A stretch of 11,349 nt of DNA from Clostridia bacterium (lineage in GTDB: Bacteria > Bacillota_A > Clostridia > Oscillospirales > Acutalibacteraceae), in assembly GCA_017549665.1 (NCBI GenBank), contig JAFYUD010000227.1, positions 1-11,349 of the forward strand, given 5' to 3'. The notes under the pieces were generated by a model. That model saw only the letters and a program-made list of their open reading frames with translations. It did no database searches and had not been told where the DNA came from. The position numbers and the translations under genes were made by a program. Below are positions 1 through 7,705 of the stretch, piece after piece (positions within the stretch are counted from its first letter, which is position 1; each line of letters starts with the position of its first letter).

Positions 1-126
1 CCTGTTCCTGATACTGATACCAACAACTCTGCAGATAAAAATGAAGAAGAATCACTCAGCTGGATTCAGAAATTCTTCAGAGCTATAAGAGAATTCTTTG
101 AAAAGTTATTTGGAATAAAAAAATAA
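1..126 (+). CDS. C-terminal end of a surface/secreted protein (partial)
   Basis: Frame 1 is open from the window edge to the TAA at 124-126 and gives 41 residues. It begins with a Pro/Asp/Thr/Asn-rich acidic linker (PVPDTDTNNSADKNEEES). It ends in an amphipathic helix rich in Trp and Phe (WIQKFFRAIREFFEKLFG) and a basic IKK tail. The same design, an acidic Pro/Asp/Thr linker followed by a W..FF..LF helix, closes the surface protein at the other end of this window (- strand, 9837-11349). That suggests a shared C-terminal signal or attachment module on exported proteins. The body of the protein is outside the window, so its function cannot be named. A terminator follows immediately at 135-174. 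Confidence 0.7.
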   Translation, partial: PVPDTDTNNSADKNEEESLSWIQKFFRAIREFFEKLFGIKK

Positions 127-134
127 AAAGATCA

Positions 135-174
135 ACCAAGTCAGGCATTTTTGTGCCTGACTATTGGTGTTTTT
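135..174 (+). terminator. Rho-independent terminator after the partial surface-protein gene
   Basis: A perfect 8-bp stem, GTCAGGCA (140-147) with TGCCTGAC (154-161), encloses a 6-nt loop. It extends through ACCAA (135-139) with TTGGT (164-168) across a 2-nt bulge, and a T run follows at 170-174. It begins nine bases after the stop codon at 126 and separates this gene from the operon that starts at 223. Confidence 0.85.
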
Positions 175-222
175 AATGCATATTAAAAAAAAATATTCTT
201 CTGAAGGAAAGAAGTACTGATA

Positions 223-1185
223 ATGAGTAAGAAAAATAAATTTTTTGCAGATGACGGATGGGCATTCTGGGTAGACGGAGATGATACCAGCTCTATTTAT
301 CTAAATAACTGGTTCAATCCAAAGGGGAAAAGCTATATTGATGTGTCAGTGCATATAAACGGTATCAAAGAATGTAATTCACTGAGTATGTATTTTCCTT
401 TTTTTATAGAAAAAAATGAAATTGAAGATGTTTCACTTAATTTCAGAGATGAGAATCTTTCGAGAGCAATTTTCAGCAGTATGTGCATAATCGATTATAA
501 AAAAAATAAGGCCACATCGGAAATTGCATACAACGGCAAAACAGTGGATATAGTTCATATATCTTCATTGGAATATACTGTTGTGCCTGTGTCAAAAGGT
601 ACAATGATGAAAGTCTCTTTCGAACAGCTTTCAGAATATCTTGATAACAATGAAGCATATTTTATGTTCCGTATACCGCATAAATCAATCACTGAGGTTT
701 TCAGACAGTGCACAAAGGTAGGAAGCTTTTTTTCTAAAACAAGAGACCTTATTATGTCACCTGTTGTTTCCGAAAGTTACGGATATTCTGTCAGAATAAA
801 TGAAGCAAGACTTCTTCCGAAAGAAATCAACAGTGTTGGTTCTTTCCACAGACAGAAGCTGAAAAAAGCAGTTGTTACGATTTCAATAGCAGAAAATTAT
901 GAAATAAATGATGTATCCTGCTACAGAATCAGAAGACTTGAAGAAGATCTTTATGAAAATTTTCTTCCTTCCGGATTTAATGGAGAAAACATTGTTACAT
1001 ACCAGTGGCGTCAGACACGTGATGTAAATCTCAAGGGGCATTTCAATTTTTATCTTAATATATCACGCAATTCAATAAGCATCATCAGCGTATTTATCTA
1101 TATGTTTATTATCGTTATTCTCAACGCATTCGGTGGTATGATGTGGGATATCATGAAGCTCCTTTACGGACTTATTTTTCAATAA
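223..1185 (+). CDS. Unrecognised protein with C-terminal membrane anchor, first gene of the operon
   Basis: This protein has 320 residues and I do not recognise the family. Residues 1 to about 280 are hydrophilic and beta-rich in appearance, with no signal peptide (MSKKNKFFADDGWAFW start). A single strongly hydrophobic segment lies at about 286-306 (SVFIYMFIIVIL), followed by a short amphipathic end (MMWDIMKLLYGLIFQ). This layout suggests a cytoplasmic domain held to the membrane by its C-terminus. The ATG at 223 is preceded by a GAAGGAAAG ribosome site about 10 nt upstream. The stop at 1183-1185 is followed 12 nt later by the sensor gene's ATG, with GGAGG at 1187-1191, so the two are probably co-transcribed. 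A regulator or partner of the sensor at 1198 is possible by position only. No catalytic motif was seen. Confidence 0.85.
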   Translation: MSKKNKFFADDGWAFWVDGDDTSSIYLNNWFNPKGKSYIDVSVHINGIKECNSLSMYFPFFIEKNEIEDVSLNFRDENLSRAIFSSMCIIDYKKNKATSEIAYNGKTVDIVHISSLEYTVVPVSKGTMMKVSFEQLSEYLDNNEAYFMFRIPHKSITEVFRQCTKVGSFFSKTRDLIMSPVVSESYGYSVRINEARLLPKEINSVGSFHRQKLKKAVVTISIAENYEINDVSCYRIRRLEEDLYENFLPSGFNGENIVTYQWRQTRDVNLKGHFNFYLNISRNSISIISVFIYMFIIVILNAFGGMMWDIMKLLYGLIFQ

Positions 1186-1197
1186 TGGAGGAAGCCG

Positions 1198-4032
1198 ATG
1201 AAGCTTTTAGTTCCTATTTTATTAAACTGCATTTTTGTTGTTATATTTTATCTCCTTGATAAAAAAACAAAGTTCAAAGACCTGAAATATTCTTCAAAGC
1301 AAATTCTGATCGGTGTAGTATTCGGCGGATTATCTGCTTTTGCATCAGGATATGGTGTTGAGATTCTCGGCACTGTTGCAAATGTGCGTGATGCAGCGCC
1401 TCTTAGTGCAGGTCTTATTTTCGGTGCGCCTGCAGGCATTATTTCAGGTATTATAGGCGGTTTATACCGTTTCTTCTCTGTATACTGGGGTGGTGGTGTT
1501 TATACAAGAATTGCATGTACCGTTTCTACAATTCTTGCAGGTTTTGTTGCTGCCGTGCTCAGACGTTTTATGTTTGACAATAAAAAACCCACATGGAGTT
1601 ACGGAATATTTATCCCTGTTGTTGGTGAAGTTCTTCATATGCTTATGATTTTCTTTACCAATATGAGCGACTCTGCATATGCGTTTGAGTTTGTCAAAGC
1701 GGCAACGCTTCCTATGATATTGGGCAATTCGATTGCTGTTGGAATTTCTCTTTTATCTGTTTCAGTTATCAATCATGATAAAAGAAAACGTGGGAAGACG
1801 AATGAACGAATCTCGCAGACATTTCAGAGAAGGTTGCTTGTGCTCATTGTAATTGCATGTGTTATTACCAGTACTTTTACATATTTTCTTCAGAGCGGAA
1901 TGGCTGAAATTGAAACAAGAGAAGTCTTTACATCTGCTATGACTGATGTTGCAACTGATATCCGTGGCAAATCTGACGAAAATCTTCTTGATATTACAAA
2001 AAATGTGCGAAGTGAATACGAAGAGAATAGCGACATCTCGCTTAAATCTCTTGCAGATAAATATAATGTTGCAGAAATCAACATAGTTGATTCTGACGGC
2101 TCAATTAAAAAGTCAACTGATGAAAAACTTATCGGTACATTCAACATGAATGATACTGAACAGTCAAAGGAATTTATGTTGCTGACAAATGATAAGACTG
2201 AATTTGTTCAGTTGTATCGTCCGCAGGGAATTGACGGAGTGACAATGCGCAAATATGCAGGTGTCAGATTATCTGACGGCGGATTTATCCAGGTCGGATA
2301 TAATGCGAATCAATTCCATGATACACTTGATGATTTCGTAATTGATGTTACGAAAAACCGTCATGTTGGAAACGACGGTTTTGTTGCTGTCTGCGACGAA
2401 ACGCTCTGTCTTGTAACTAATACAAAAAGAAACGGAAACCACATTTCAACAATCGGTATTGAGCCTGATGATATAATGCTTCAGGGTAAAACAGCAACTC
2501 AGCTATATACAACAAATATAATAAATTCCGAATCTGATTTCAGTGAAGAATATATTTATGTTTTCACTTTTGTTGAAGGTTATTGTGTGATTGCAGCTAT
2601 GCCTGTTGCTGAGGCAATGCTGATGCGTGATGCATCACTTTATACAAGCATATTTATGCTTATACTGATTTTTGCTGCACTGTTTATTTTTATATATTTC
2701 CTTATTAAAAAGGTGATAATTAATAATCTTCAGAAAATTAACGGTACTTTATCTGAAATTACGGGCGGAAATCTTAATGTGAAGGTAGATGTGCGTTCAA
2801 ATGCAGAGTTTTCTTCTCTGTCAGATGATATTAATTCAACCGTATCTACACTAAAAAGATATATAAGTGAAGCAGCTGCCAAAATCGACAAAGAGCTTGA
2901 ATATGCAAAGCAGATTCAGCTTTCGGCATTGCCGTCAGATTTTCCTGATACAGAAAATTACGGTATATATGCGCAGATGATTGCTGCTAAAGAAGTCGGC
3001 GGCGATTTCTATGATTTCTATTCGCTTGATGATAATACTGTATTGTTCCTTGCAGCTGATGTATCAGGCAAAGGAATCCCTGCTGCGATGTTTATGATGA
3101 CAGCAAAGACGATCATCAGAGGTCTTGCAGAAAGAGGACTTTCTGTTGATGAAATATTTACTCTTGCGAACGAAAAGCTTTGTGAGAATAATGAATCCGG
3201 CATGTTTGTAACAGCTTGGATGGGAAAAATTGACCTTTCAACAGGTAAACTCAGCTTTGCAAATGCAGGACATAATCCTCCTGTCCTTGTTCATTCTGAC
3301 GGAGAATGTGAATACCTTAAAAGCAGAACAGGTTTTATACTTGCAGGTATGGAAGGTATGATGTACCGTTCAAATGAAATTATGCTCAATAAAGGTGACA
3401 GAATTTTCCTTTATACCGATGGTGTAACTGAAGCTACAGATAAAAATGAAGCACTTTATGGTGAAGACAGACTTCTGTCTTACATTGATAAAAATAAAGC
3501 ACAGAAGGCTGAAGCATTGCTTTCAGGTCTCAAAGAGGATATTGACAGTTTTGCAGGTGATGCTCCTCAGTTTGATGACATAACAATGCTCCTGTTCGAT
3601 TATAAAGCGAAAGAAGGTGCCGCTATGAAAGAAAAAGTTTTTTCAGCAAAAAAAGATACTCTTCCTGAAGTAATGGCGTTTATTGAAGAGTGTCTTGAAA
3701 GCTTTGATTGTCCGATGAAAAGCTCAATGGCAATCTGTGTAGCTGTTGAAGAAATATTTGTAAATATCGCAAGCTATGCTTACGGCGAAGGCAACGGTAA
3801 TGCTTCTTTTATGTTCGGATTTGATGAAAATAAAAGATTGATGACATTGATTGTGTCAGATGAAGGAATACCTTTCAATCCTCTTGAAAGAGATGAGCCT
3901 GATATTACACTTTCTGCATCTGAAAGGGAAATCGGAGGTCTTGGTATTTTTATTACAAAGAAAACTATGGATACGATTTCTTACAGATTTGAAGATAATA
4001 AAAATATTCTGACTATGACTAAGAAATTATAA
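1198..4032 (+). CDS. LytS-type membrane sensor with SpoIIE/PP2C phosphatase and RsbW-like kinase domains in one chain
   Basis: This 944-residue protein has five parts. Residues 1 to about 190 are a polytopic 5TMR-LytS-type sensor with the motif NVRDAAPLSAGLIFGAPAG at 62-80. After a membrane helix at about 212-230 there is an extracytoplasmic Cache-like domain to about 480. A second helix spans about 482-506, then a HAMP linker runs to about 560. The SpoIIE/PP2C phosphatase carries its metal motifs EVGGDFYD (599-606, D603), DVSGKG (D621), AGHNPP (690-695), TDGVTE (D741) and FDDIT (D793/D794). From about 810 an HATPase_c kinase domain of the RsbW/SpoIIAB type shows the N box EEIFVN (851-856), G1 box DEG (888-890) and G2 GGLG (913-916). 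All motifs look intact. In classical partner switching the phosphatase and kinase are separate proteins acting on a STAS antagonist; here one chain could do both. STAS genes lie immediately downstream. The ligand is unknown. Confidence 0.93.
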   Translation: MKLLVPILLNCIFVVIFYLLDKKTKFKDLKYSSKQILIGVVFGGLSAFASGYGVEILGTVANVRDAAPLSAGLIFGAPAGIISGIIGGLYRFFSVYWGGGVYTRIACTVSTILAGFVAAVLRRFMFDNKKPTWSYGIFIPVVGEVLHMLMIFFTNMSDSAYAFEFVKAATLPMILGNSIAVGISLLSVSVINHDKRKRGKTNERISQTFQRRLLVLIVIACVITSTFTYFLQSGMAEIETREVFTSAMTDVATDIRGKSDENLLDITKNVRSEYEENSDISLKSLADKYNVAEINIVDSDGSIKKSTDEKLIGTFNMNDTEQSKEFMLLTNDKTEFVQLYRPQGIDGVTMRKYAGVRLSDGGFIQVGYNANQFHDTLDDFVIDVTKNRHVGNDGFVAVCDETLCLVTNTKRNGNHISTIGIEPDDIMLQGKTATQLYTTNIINSESDFSEEYIYVFTFVEGYCVIAAMPVAEAMLMRDASLYTSIFMLILIFAALFIFIYFLIKKVIINNLQKINGTLSEITGGNLNVKVDVRSNAEFSSLSDDINSTVSTLKRYISEAAAKIDKELEYAKQIQLSALPSDFPDTENYGIYAQMIAAKEVGGDFYDFYSLDDNTVLFLAADVSGKGIPAAMFMMTAKTIIRGLAERGLSVDEIFTLANEKLCENNESGMFVTAWMGKIDLSTGKLSFANAGHNPPVLVHSDGECEYLKSRTGFILAGMEGMMYRSNEIMLNKGDRIFLYTDGVTEATDKNEALYGEDRLLSYIDKNKAQKAEALLSGLKEDIDSFAGDAPQFDDITMLLFDYKAKEGAAMKEKVFSAKKDTLPEVMAFIEECLESFDCPMKSSMAICVAVEEIFVNIASYAYGEGNGNASFMFGFDENKRLMTLIVSDEGIPFNPLERDEPDITLSASEREIGGLGIFITKKTMDTISYRFEDNKNILTMTKKL

Positions 4033-4045
4033 AGGAGATTTGTTT

Positions 4046-4342
4046 ATGAATATCTGTATTGAAAAAGAAAACGGTATTACCGTATTTAAAATCGAAGGCA
4101 GACTTGACACTACAACTGCACCTGAACTTGAAAATGCGATCAATGCAGAAGGAGAAACTCTTAAAAATTTAGTGCTTGATTTTAATGGTATTTCCTATAT
4201 TTCAAGTGCAGGACTCAGAGTTCTTCTTTCTGCACAGAAGAAAATGAACAGTCAGGGTAGTATGGAACTTGTAAATGTCAGTGAGCCGGTTATGGATATC
4301 TTTGAAATGACCGGATTTGCTGAAATTCTGGTAATAAAGTGA
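4046..4342 (+). CDS. STAS-domain anti-sigma-factor-antagonist-like protein, copy 1
   Basis: This 98-residue protein is a single STAS domain of the SpoIIAA/RsbV type, which is the usual family length. The core YISSAGLRVLL lies at 51-61. S54, two residues before G56, aligns with the serine phosphorylated in RsbV, so it is the likely switch residue. The start is the ATG at 4046: GGAG (4034-4037) sits 8 nt upstream, whereas a TTG at 4040 would leave only 2 nt. The ribosome site begins within the stop codon of the sensor gene. The stop codon overlaps the next ATG (TGATG at 4340-4344). By family, this should be phosphorylated by the kinase half and dephosphorylated by the PP2C half of the preceding protein. 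Its unphosphorylated partner is not evident, because no sigma factor gene is present here. It matches the second free STAS protein (7386-7682) at 53 of 98 positions without gaps. Confidence 0.93.
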   Translation: MNICIEKENGITVFKIEGRLDTTTAPELENAINAEGETLKNLVLDFNGISYISSAGLRVLLSAQKKMNSQGSMELVNVSEPVMDIFEMTGFAEILVIK

Positions 4343-4905
4343 TGGATAAAGTATCAATAGCAATCGAATTCGCAACCAAGGCGCATGATGGAATGGAAAG
4401 AAAAAAGGACAAGGTTCCTTATATTCTTCATCCTCTCGAAGCTGCAGTTATAGTCGGCTCCATGACTGATGACAAAGATGTGATTTCTGCCGCAGTACTT
4501 CATGATGTTGTGGAAGATACGCCAATTACCATTGAAGAAATTGAAGAAAATTTCGGAAGTCGTGTAAGAATGCTTGTCGATGCGGAAACCGAGGATAAGC
4601 GTGCTGACCTTCCTCCTGAAGATACATGGCGTATCAGAAAAGAGGAATCTCTCAATGAACTTGAGAACTGTAATGACACTGCAGTTCATATGCTGTGGTT
4701 AGGCGATAAGCTTTCAAATATGAGATCTTTTTACAGGATTTGGAAATCTGAGGGTGACAGCATGTGGCAGTCATTCAACCAGAAAGATCCTCTTGAGCAA
4801 AAGTGGTATTACTGCAGAATTGCAGAGATTACTTCTCGTCTTTGTGAGCATGCTGCATGGCAGGAATATAACGGTCTTTTAGATATAGTTTTTGGAAGGA
4901 ATTGA
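4342..4905 (+). CDS. Small HD hydrolase of the (p)ppGpp-hydrolase (MESH1/SpoT-HD) type
   Basis: This 187-residue protein carries the RelA/SpoT hydrolase-type HD motifs in order. They are AHDGMERKKDKVPYILHP (14-31, with H30), AAVLHDVVEDT (50-60, with H54-D55 and E58-D59), ENFGSRVRMLV (near 73-83) and GDKLSNMR (121-128, with D122 and N126). The pattern H, HD, D is the metal-ligand set of the family, and the ED pair belongs to the hydrolase active site. There is no synthetase, TGS or ACT domain, so by length it resembles a small alarmone hydrolase that would turn (p)ppGpp into GDP/GTP and pyrophosphate in the cytoplasm. The start is the ATG at 4342, overlapping the STAS stop by one base, which implies coupled translation; a GTG at 4339 is possible. 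Another nucleotide substrate cannot be excluded. Confidence 0.88.
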   Translation: MDKVSIAIEFATKAHDGMERKKDKVPYILHPLEAAVIVGSMTDDKDVISAAVLHDVVEDTPITIEEIEENFGSRVRMLVDAETEDKRADLPPEDTWRIRKEESLNELENCNDTAVHMLWLGDKLSNMRSFYRIWKSEGDSMWQSFNQKDPLEQKWYYCRIAEITSRLCEHAAWQEYNGLLDIVFGRN

Positions 4906-4909
4906 TGAA

Positions 4910-6076
4910 ATGAAAAATCTTGATTACAGAACAGATAAAGATATTTTATATATCTGTCTTGACGGAAGAATTGATGCATCAAATGCGTCAGAAGCAGAAA
5001 ACAATATCAATGAAATCAGAAAAGCTCATCAGGGAATGCATACTGTTCTTGATGCAGATTCACTCGAGTATATTTCCAGTGCAGGTCTGAGAATAATGCT
5101 TCGTCTCAGAAAAGAAGAGCCTAAGCTTGCAATTATTAATGTTTCCCCTGATGTTTACAGTATTTTTGAAATGACAGGTTTTTCAGAGATGATGACTGTT
5201 GAGAAAACATACCCCAGAATAAGTGTTGATAATTGTGAGTTTATTGCAAAAGGTGCGAATGGTGCAGTATACCGTTATGATGATGAAACAATAGTCAAGC
5301 AGTATTTTAACAGAGATGCACTTCCTGAAATTATGCAGGAGCGTGAAAATTCAAGAAAGGCATTCGTTTTAGGTGTCAATACTGCTATCCCTTACGGCAT
5401 TGTCCGCATTGGTGACGGTTACGGAAGCCTTACTGAGCTTCTTAATGCAACATCTGTTACAAAGCTTATCAGAAATAATAATGATGATCTGTCTCAGAGT
5501 GTCGCATATTTTATTGATACTATCAAAGAAGTTCATGCTATTGAAACAGAGGAAGGAGATCTTCCTGATTTTAAGAAATGGGTACTTGAATGGGTAGATT
5601 TTCTTTCAGATTATCTAGATGCTGAACATGCTCAGAAAATGCGCAATCTTATAGAAGGTATTCCTGACAGCAAATATATTATTCACGGTGATTATCATAC
5701 CAACAATGTTATGGTACAGAACGGTGAACCGATTCTTATAGATATGGATACTCTCGCAGTCGGACATCCGATTCTTGAACTGGGTTCAATGTTTAATGCG
5801 TATGTAGGTTTCGGTGAACTTGATAAATCAGGCGTCGAAAACTTCTTTGGTTTTGATTTTGACGTTGCCGGCCGTTTCTGGAAACTTTCACTTGCAAGAT
5901 ATCTCGGCACAGATGATGAAAATACTATAATTGATGTTGAAAACAAATCAAAGGTTGTCGGATATATGCGTCTTCTTCGTCGTTGTATCCGCAGAAATGC
6001 TGATGAAGTAACAGTGAACCACTACAGAGCAAGACTTATTGAGACTCTTGACAAGGTAGACACACTTGAATTTTGA
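4910..6076 (+). CDS. STAS domain fused to an APH/choline-kinase-like phosphotransferase
   Basis: This 388-residue protein starts with a STAS domain (1 to about 100), with core YISSAGLRIML and S57 at the usual phosphorylation position. A protein-kinase-like phosphotransferase domain follows from about 105. It has a glycine loop GANGAVYR (115-122), probable ATP lysine K130 in TIVKQY, catalytic loop HGDYHTNN (259-266, D261, N266) and metal-site DMD (278-280). All appear intact. The kinase resembles the APH-related group sometimes labelled TIGR02172. The start is the ATG at 4910, four bases after the HD gene's stop, with GGAAGG (4894-4899) upstream; the upstream in-frame TTG at 4892 lies inside the HD gene and has no ribosome site. 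The fusion suggests that phosphorylation of the STAS part by the upstream sensor could gate the kinase. The kinase substrate is unknown. Confidence 0.9.
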   Translation: MKNLDYRTDKDILYICLDGRIDASNASEAENNINEIRKAHQGMHTVLDADSLEYISSAGLRIMLRLRKEEPKLAIINVSPDVYSIFEMTGFSEMMTVEKTYPRISVDNCEFIAKGANGAVYRYDDETIVKQYFNRDALPEIMQERENSRKAFVLGVNTAIPYGIVRIGDGYGSLTELLNATSVTKLIRNNNDDLSQSVAYFIDTIKEVHAIETEEGDLPDFKKWVLEWVDFLSDYLDAEHAQKMRNLIEGIPDSKYIIHGDYHTNNVMVQNGEPILIDMDTLAVGHPILELGSMFNAYVGFGELDKSGVENFFGFDFDVAGRFWKLSLARYLGTDDENTIIDVENKSKVVGYMRLLRRCIRRNADEVTVNHYRARLIETLDKVDTLEF

Positions 6077-6077
6077 T

Positions 6078-7331
6078 ATGAACAGAATATTATACATAAA
6101 AGCCTGTGTTAATGAAAGTTCACGTACTGCTGAGCTTGCACAACATCTTACCGAAAGTCTGATCGGACAAGTGGAAACAGTTGATCTGTTTGAAGATAAT
6201 TTAAAACCCCTTGATTCTGTTTTGCTTGCAAAAAGGGATCAATTGCTTAAAAATAACAGAACCGATGATGAGATTTTTGCTCCTGCAAAACAGTTTGCAT
6301 CAGCAGACACTATTGTGATAGCAGCTCCATACTGGGATCTGATGTTTCCGGCCGTGCTTAAAATTTATCTTGAAAACATAACTGTGTGCGGAATTACATT
6401 CAGGTATTCTGAGAGTGGTATACCGCAGTCGCTTTGTAATGCAAAAAAACTTTATTATGTCACAACAGCAGGAGGCTTCATCGGAAAGAATAACTTTGGT
6501 TTTGATTATGTGCGAGCTCTTGCAACCGACTTTTTCGGAATAAGTGATATTAAATTTTTCTCTGCAGAAGGACTTGATATTTACGGCGCTGATATCGGTC
6601 AGATTATGCAGAAAGCAAAAGATTCAATTCAGGCAGATCAGAGAAATCTTCATATAATACCTTATCCTGAAAAGTACGGAGAAGATCCGAAAAAAGACGG
6701 TGCATCGTCTTTTGACGGTATTGCCGATCATGACAGGTCAAGATATTATGTTGTAAATGATTTTTATAATATGAAAAGTTGCGGTTCACTTCATATTTTA
6801 GAGCGATTTGAAACATATCAGCAGACAAAAGAATACACCTGCGGGGCAGCCAGCGCATTGATGGTGCTTAACTGGTACGGCAGAAAAAAATATCATGAAT
6901 TAGCAGTAAGTCAGCTTGTGGAAAGTCATGATTCAATGGGTTCAACTGTTGAAAATATAGCCGATTTTTTTGATCTTATAGGTTTTGATGTTGACTATCA
7001 TGCAGACACAAACAAAAAGTTTGAAACTATAGAAGAGGTTGAAAGCTTTTTTGTAAAGGCAATAGACAGCAACACGCCTGTAATGATTGATTGGGTTGAC
7101 TGGGCAGGGCATTGGCAGGTGCTTATAGGAATTGATACCTGTTCTGCAGAGACACCTTATGATGATGTTCTTATTTTTGCTGATCCGTATGATATAACTG
7201 ATCATAAACAGGATGGGTATTACACATTTCCTCTTGGCCGATTCTTCGGGATGTGGCGAGAGGGGACATGTGCACAAAAAACTCAGCCATACGTTCAGCC
7301 GTATGTTGTTGTAAAACCCAAATCTGTGTAA
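6078..7331 (+). CDS. Azoreductase-like flavodoxin domain fused to a C39/papain-like cysteine peptidase
   Basis: This 417-residue protein has two parts. Residues 1 to about 195 are a Flavodoxin_2 fold of the AzoR/NAD(P)H-quinone-reductase type. Supporting motifs are an N-terminal MNRILYIKAC strand, PYWDLMFPAVLKIYLEN starting at P84, GITFRYSESG, and TTAGG at 129-133; these match FMN-binding positions of the family. After a linker, residues about 235-417 form a C39-like cysteine peptidase with Q249 and C255 (QTKEYTCGAAS, Gln six before Cys as in papain), H345 (WAGHWQVLIGID) and D369 (FADPYD). The catalytic set looks complete. No signal peptide or membrane helix is seen, so a cytoplasmic location is likely. 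The ATG at 6078 lies one base after the previous stop with only a weak ribosome site, suggesting translational coupling. Whether the domain acts as a peptidase, and on what, is unknown. Confidence 0.9.
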   Translation: MNRILYIKACVNESSRTAELAQHLTESLIGQVETVDLFEDNLKPLDSVLLAKRDQLLKNNRTDDEIFAPAKQFASADTIVIAAPYWDLMFPAVLKIYLENITVCGITFRYSESGIPQSLCNAKKLYYVTTAGGFIGKNNFGFDYVRALATDFFGISDIKFFSAEGLDIYGADIGQIMQKAKDSIQADQRNLHIIPYPEKYGEDPKKDGASSFDGIADHDRSRYYVVNDFYNMKSCGSLHILERFETYQQTKEYTCGAASALMVLNWYGRKKYHELAVSQLVESHDSMGSTVENIADFFDLIGFDVDYHADTNKKFETIEEVESFFVKAIDSNTPVMIDWVDWAGHWQVLIGIDTCSAETPYDDVLIFADPYDITDHKQDGYYTFPLGRFFGMWREGTCAQKTQPYVQPYVVVKPKSV

Positions 7332-7385
7332 TTACTATCTTGGTTTTTTAGTTTGAACAAAATATTTCAAAGGAGATTTGCTGCA

Positions 7386-7682
7386 ATGAATATCGGAATC
7401 AAAAAAAATGCGGAAGAAACAATAATTGAAATTACAGGCAGACTTGATACAATTACAGCTCCTGAGCTTGAAAAAACTATTGAGTCAGATGCAAGTGATG
7501 TAACTAAACTTATTTTGGATGTAAATGGAATGGAATACATTTCCAGTGCAGGTCTTCGAGTACTTTTATCAGAACAGAAGAAAATGAGTAAGCGTGGTAC
7601 AATGACTGTTAAGAATGTTCGTCCTGAGGTTATGGAAGTTTTGGAAATAACAGGTTTTACAGATATTCTGACTATTGAATAA
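7386..7682 (+). CDS. STAS-domain anti-sigma-factor-antagonist-like protein, copy 2
   Basis: This 98-residue single STAS domain has core YISSAGLRVLL at 51-61 and predicted phosphoserine S54. It aligns without gaps to the STAS protein at 4046-4342 with 53 identical residues, including GRLDT and TAPELE near the start and TGF near the end. The ATG at 7386 is preceded by GGAG at 7372-7375; an upstream TTG at 7353 lies before this ribosome site and is rejected. The leader AAAGGAGATTTG is identical in both STAS genes, which points to duplication of the gene with its ribosome site. It is the only operon gene with a sizeable upstream gap (54 nt). Two free antagonists with one kinase/phosphatase may allow two outputs or dose control; this is inference. 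Confidence 0.93.
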   Translation: MNIGIKKNAEETIIEITGRLDTITAPELEKTIESDASDVTKLILDVNGMEYISSAGLRVLLSEQKKMSKRGTMTVKNVRPEVMEVLEITGFTDILTIE

Positions 7683-7705
7683 CATTTAGAAAAGGAAAAT
7701 GAATT

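Noticed and set aside
4354..4689. Antisense open frame of 111 codons within the HD gene
   Set aside because: It lies wholly opposite a gene with clear catalytic motifs, lacks a ribosome site and resembles no family.
6942..7277. Antisense open frame opposite the peptidase half
   Set aside because: It overlaps the catalytic His/Asp coding region of a well-supported gene and has a composition typical of an antisense shadow.
7353..7385. TTG-initiated N-terminal extension of the second STAS protein
   Set aside because: The GGAG ribosome site lies inside the extension, just before the ATG at 7386, and the paralogue begins at the equivalent ATG.
7332..7385. Internal promoter before the second STAS gene (TTGGTT with TATTTC, 17-nt spacing)
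   Set aside because: The match to consensus is too weak in this AT-rich sequence to call.
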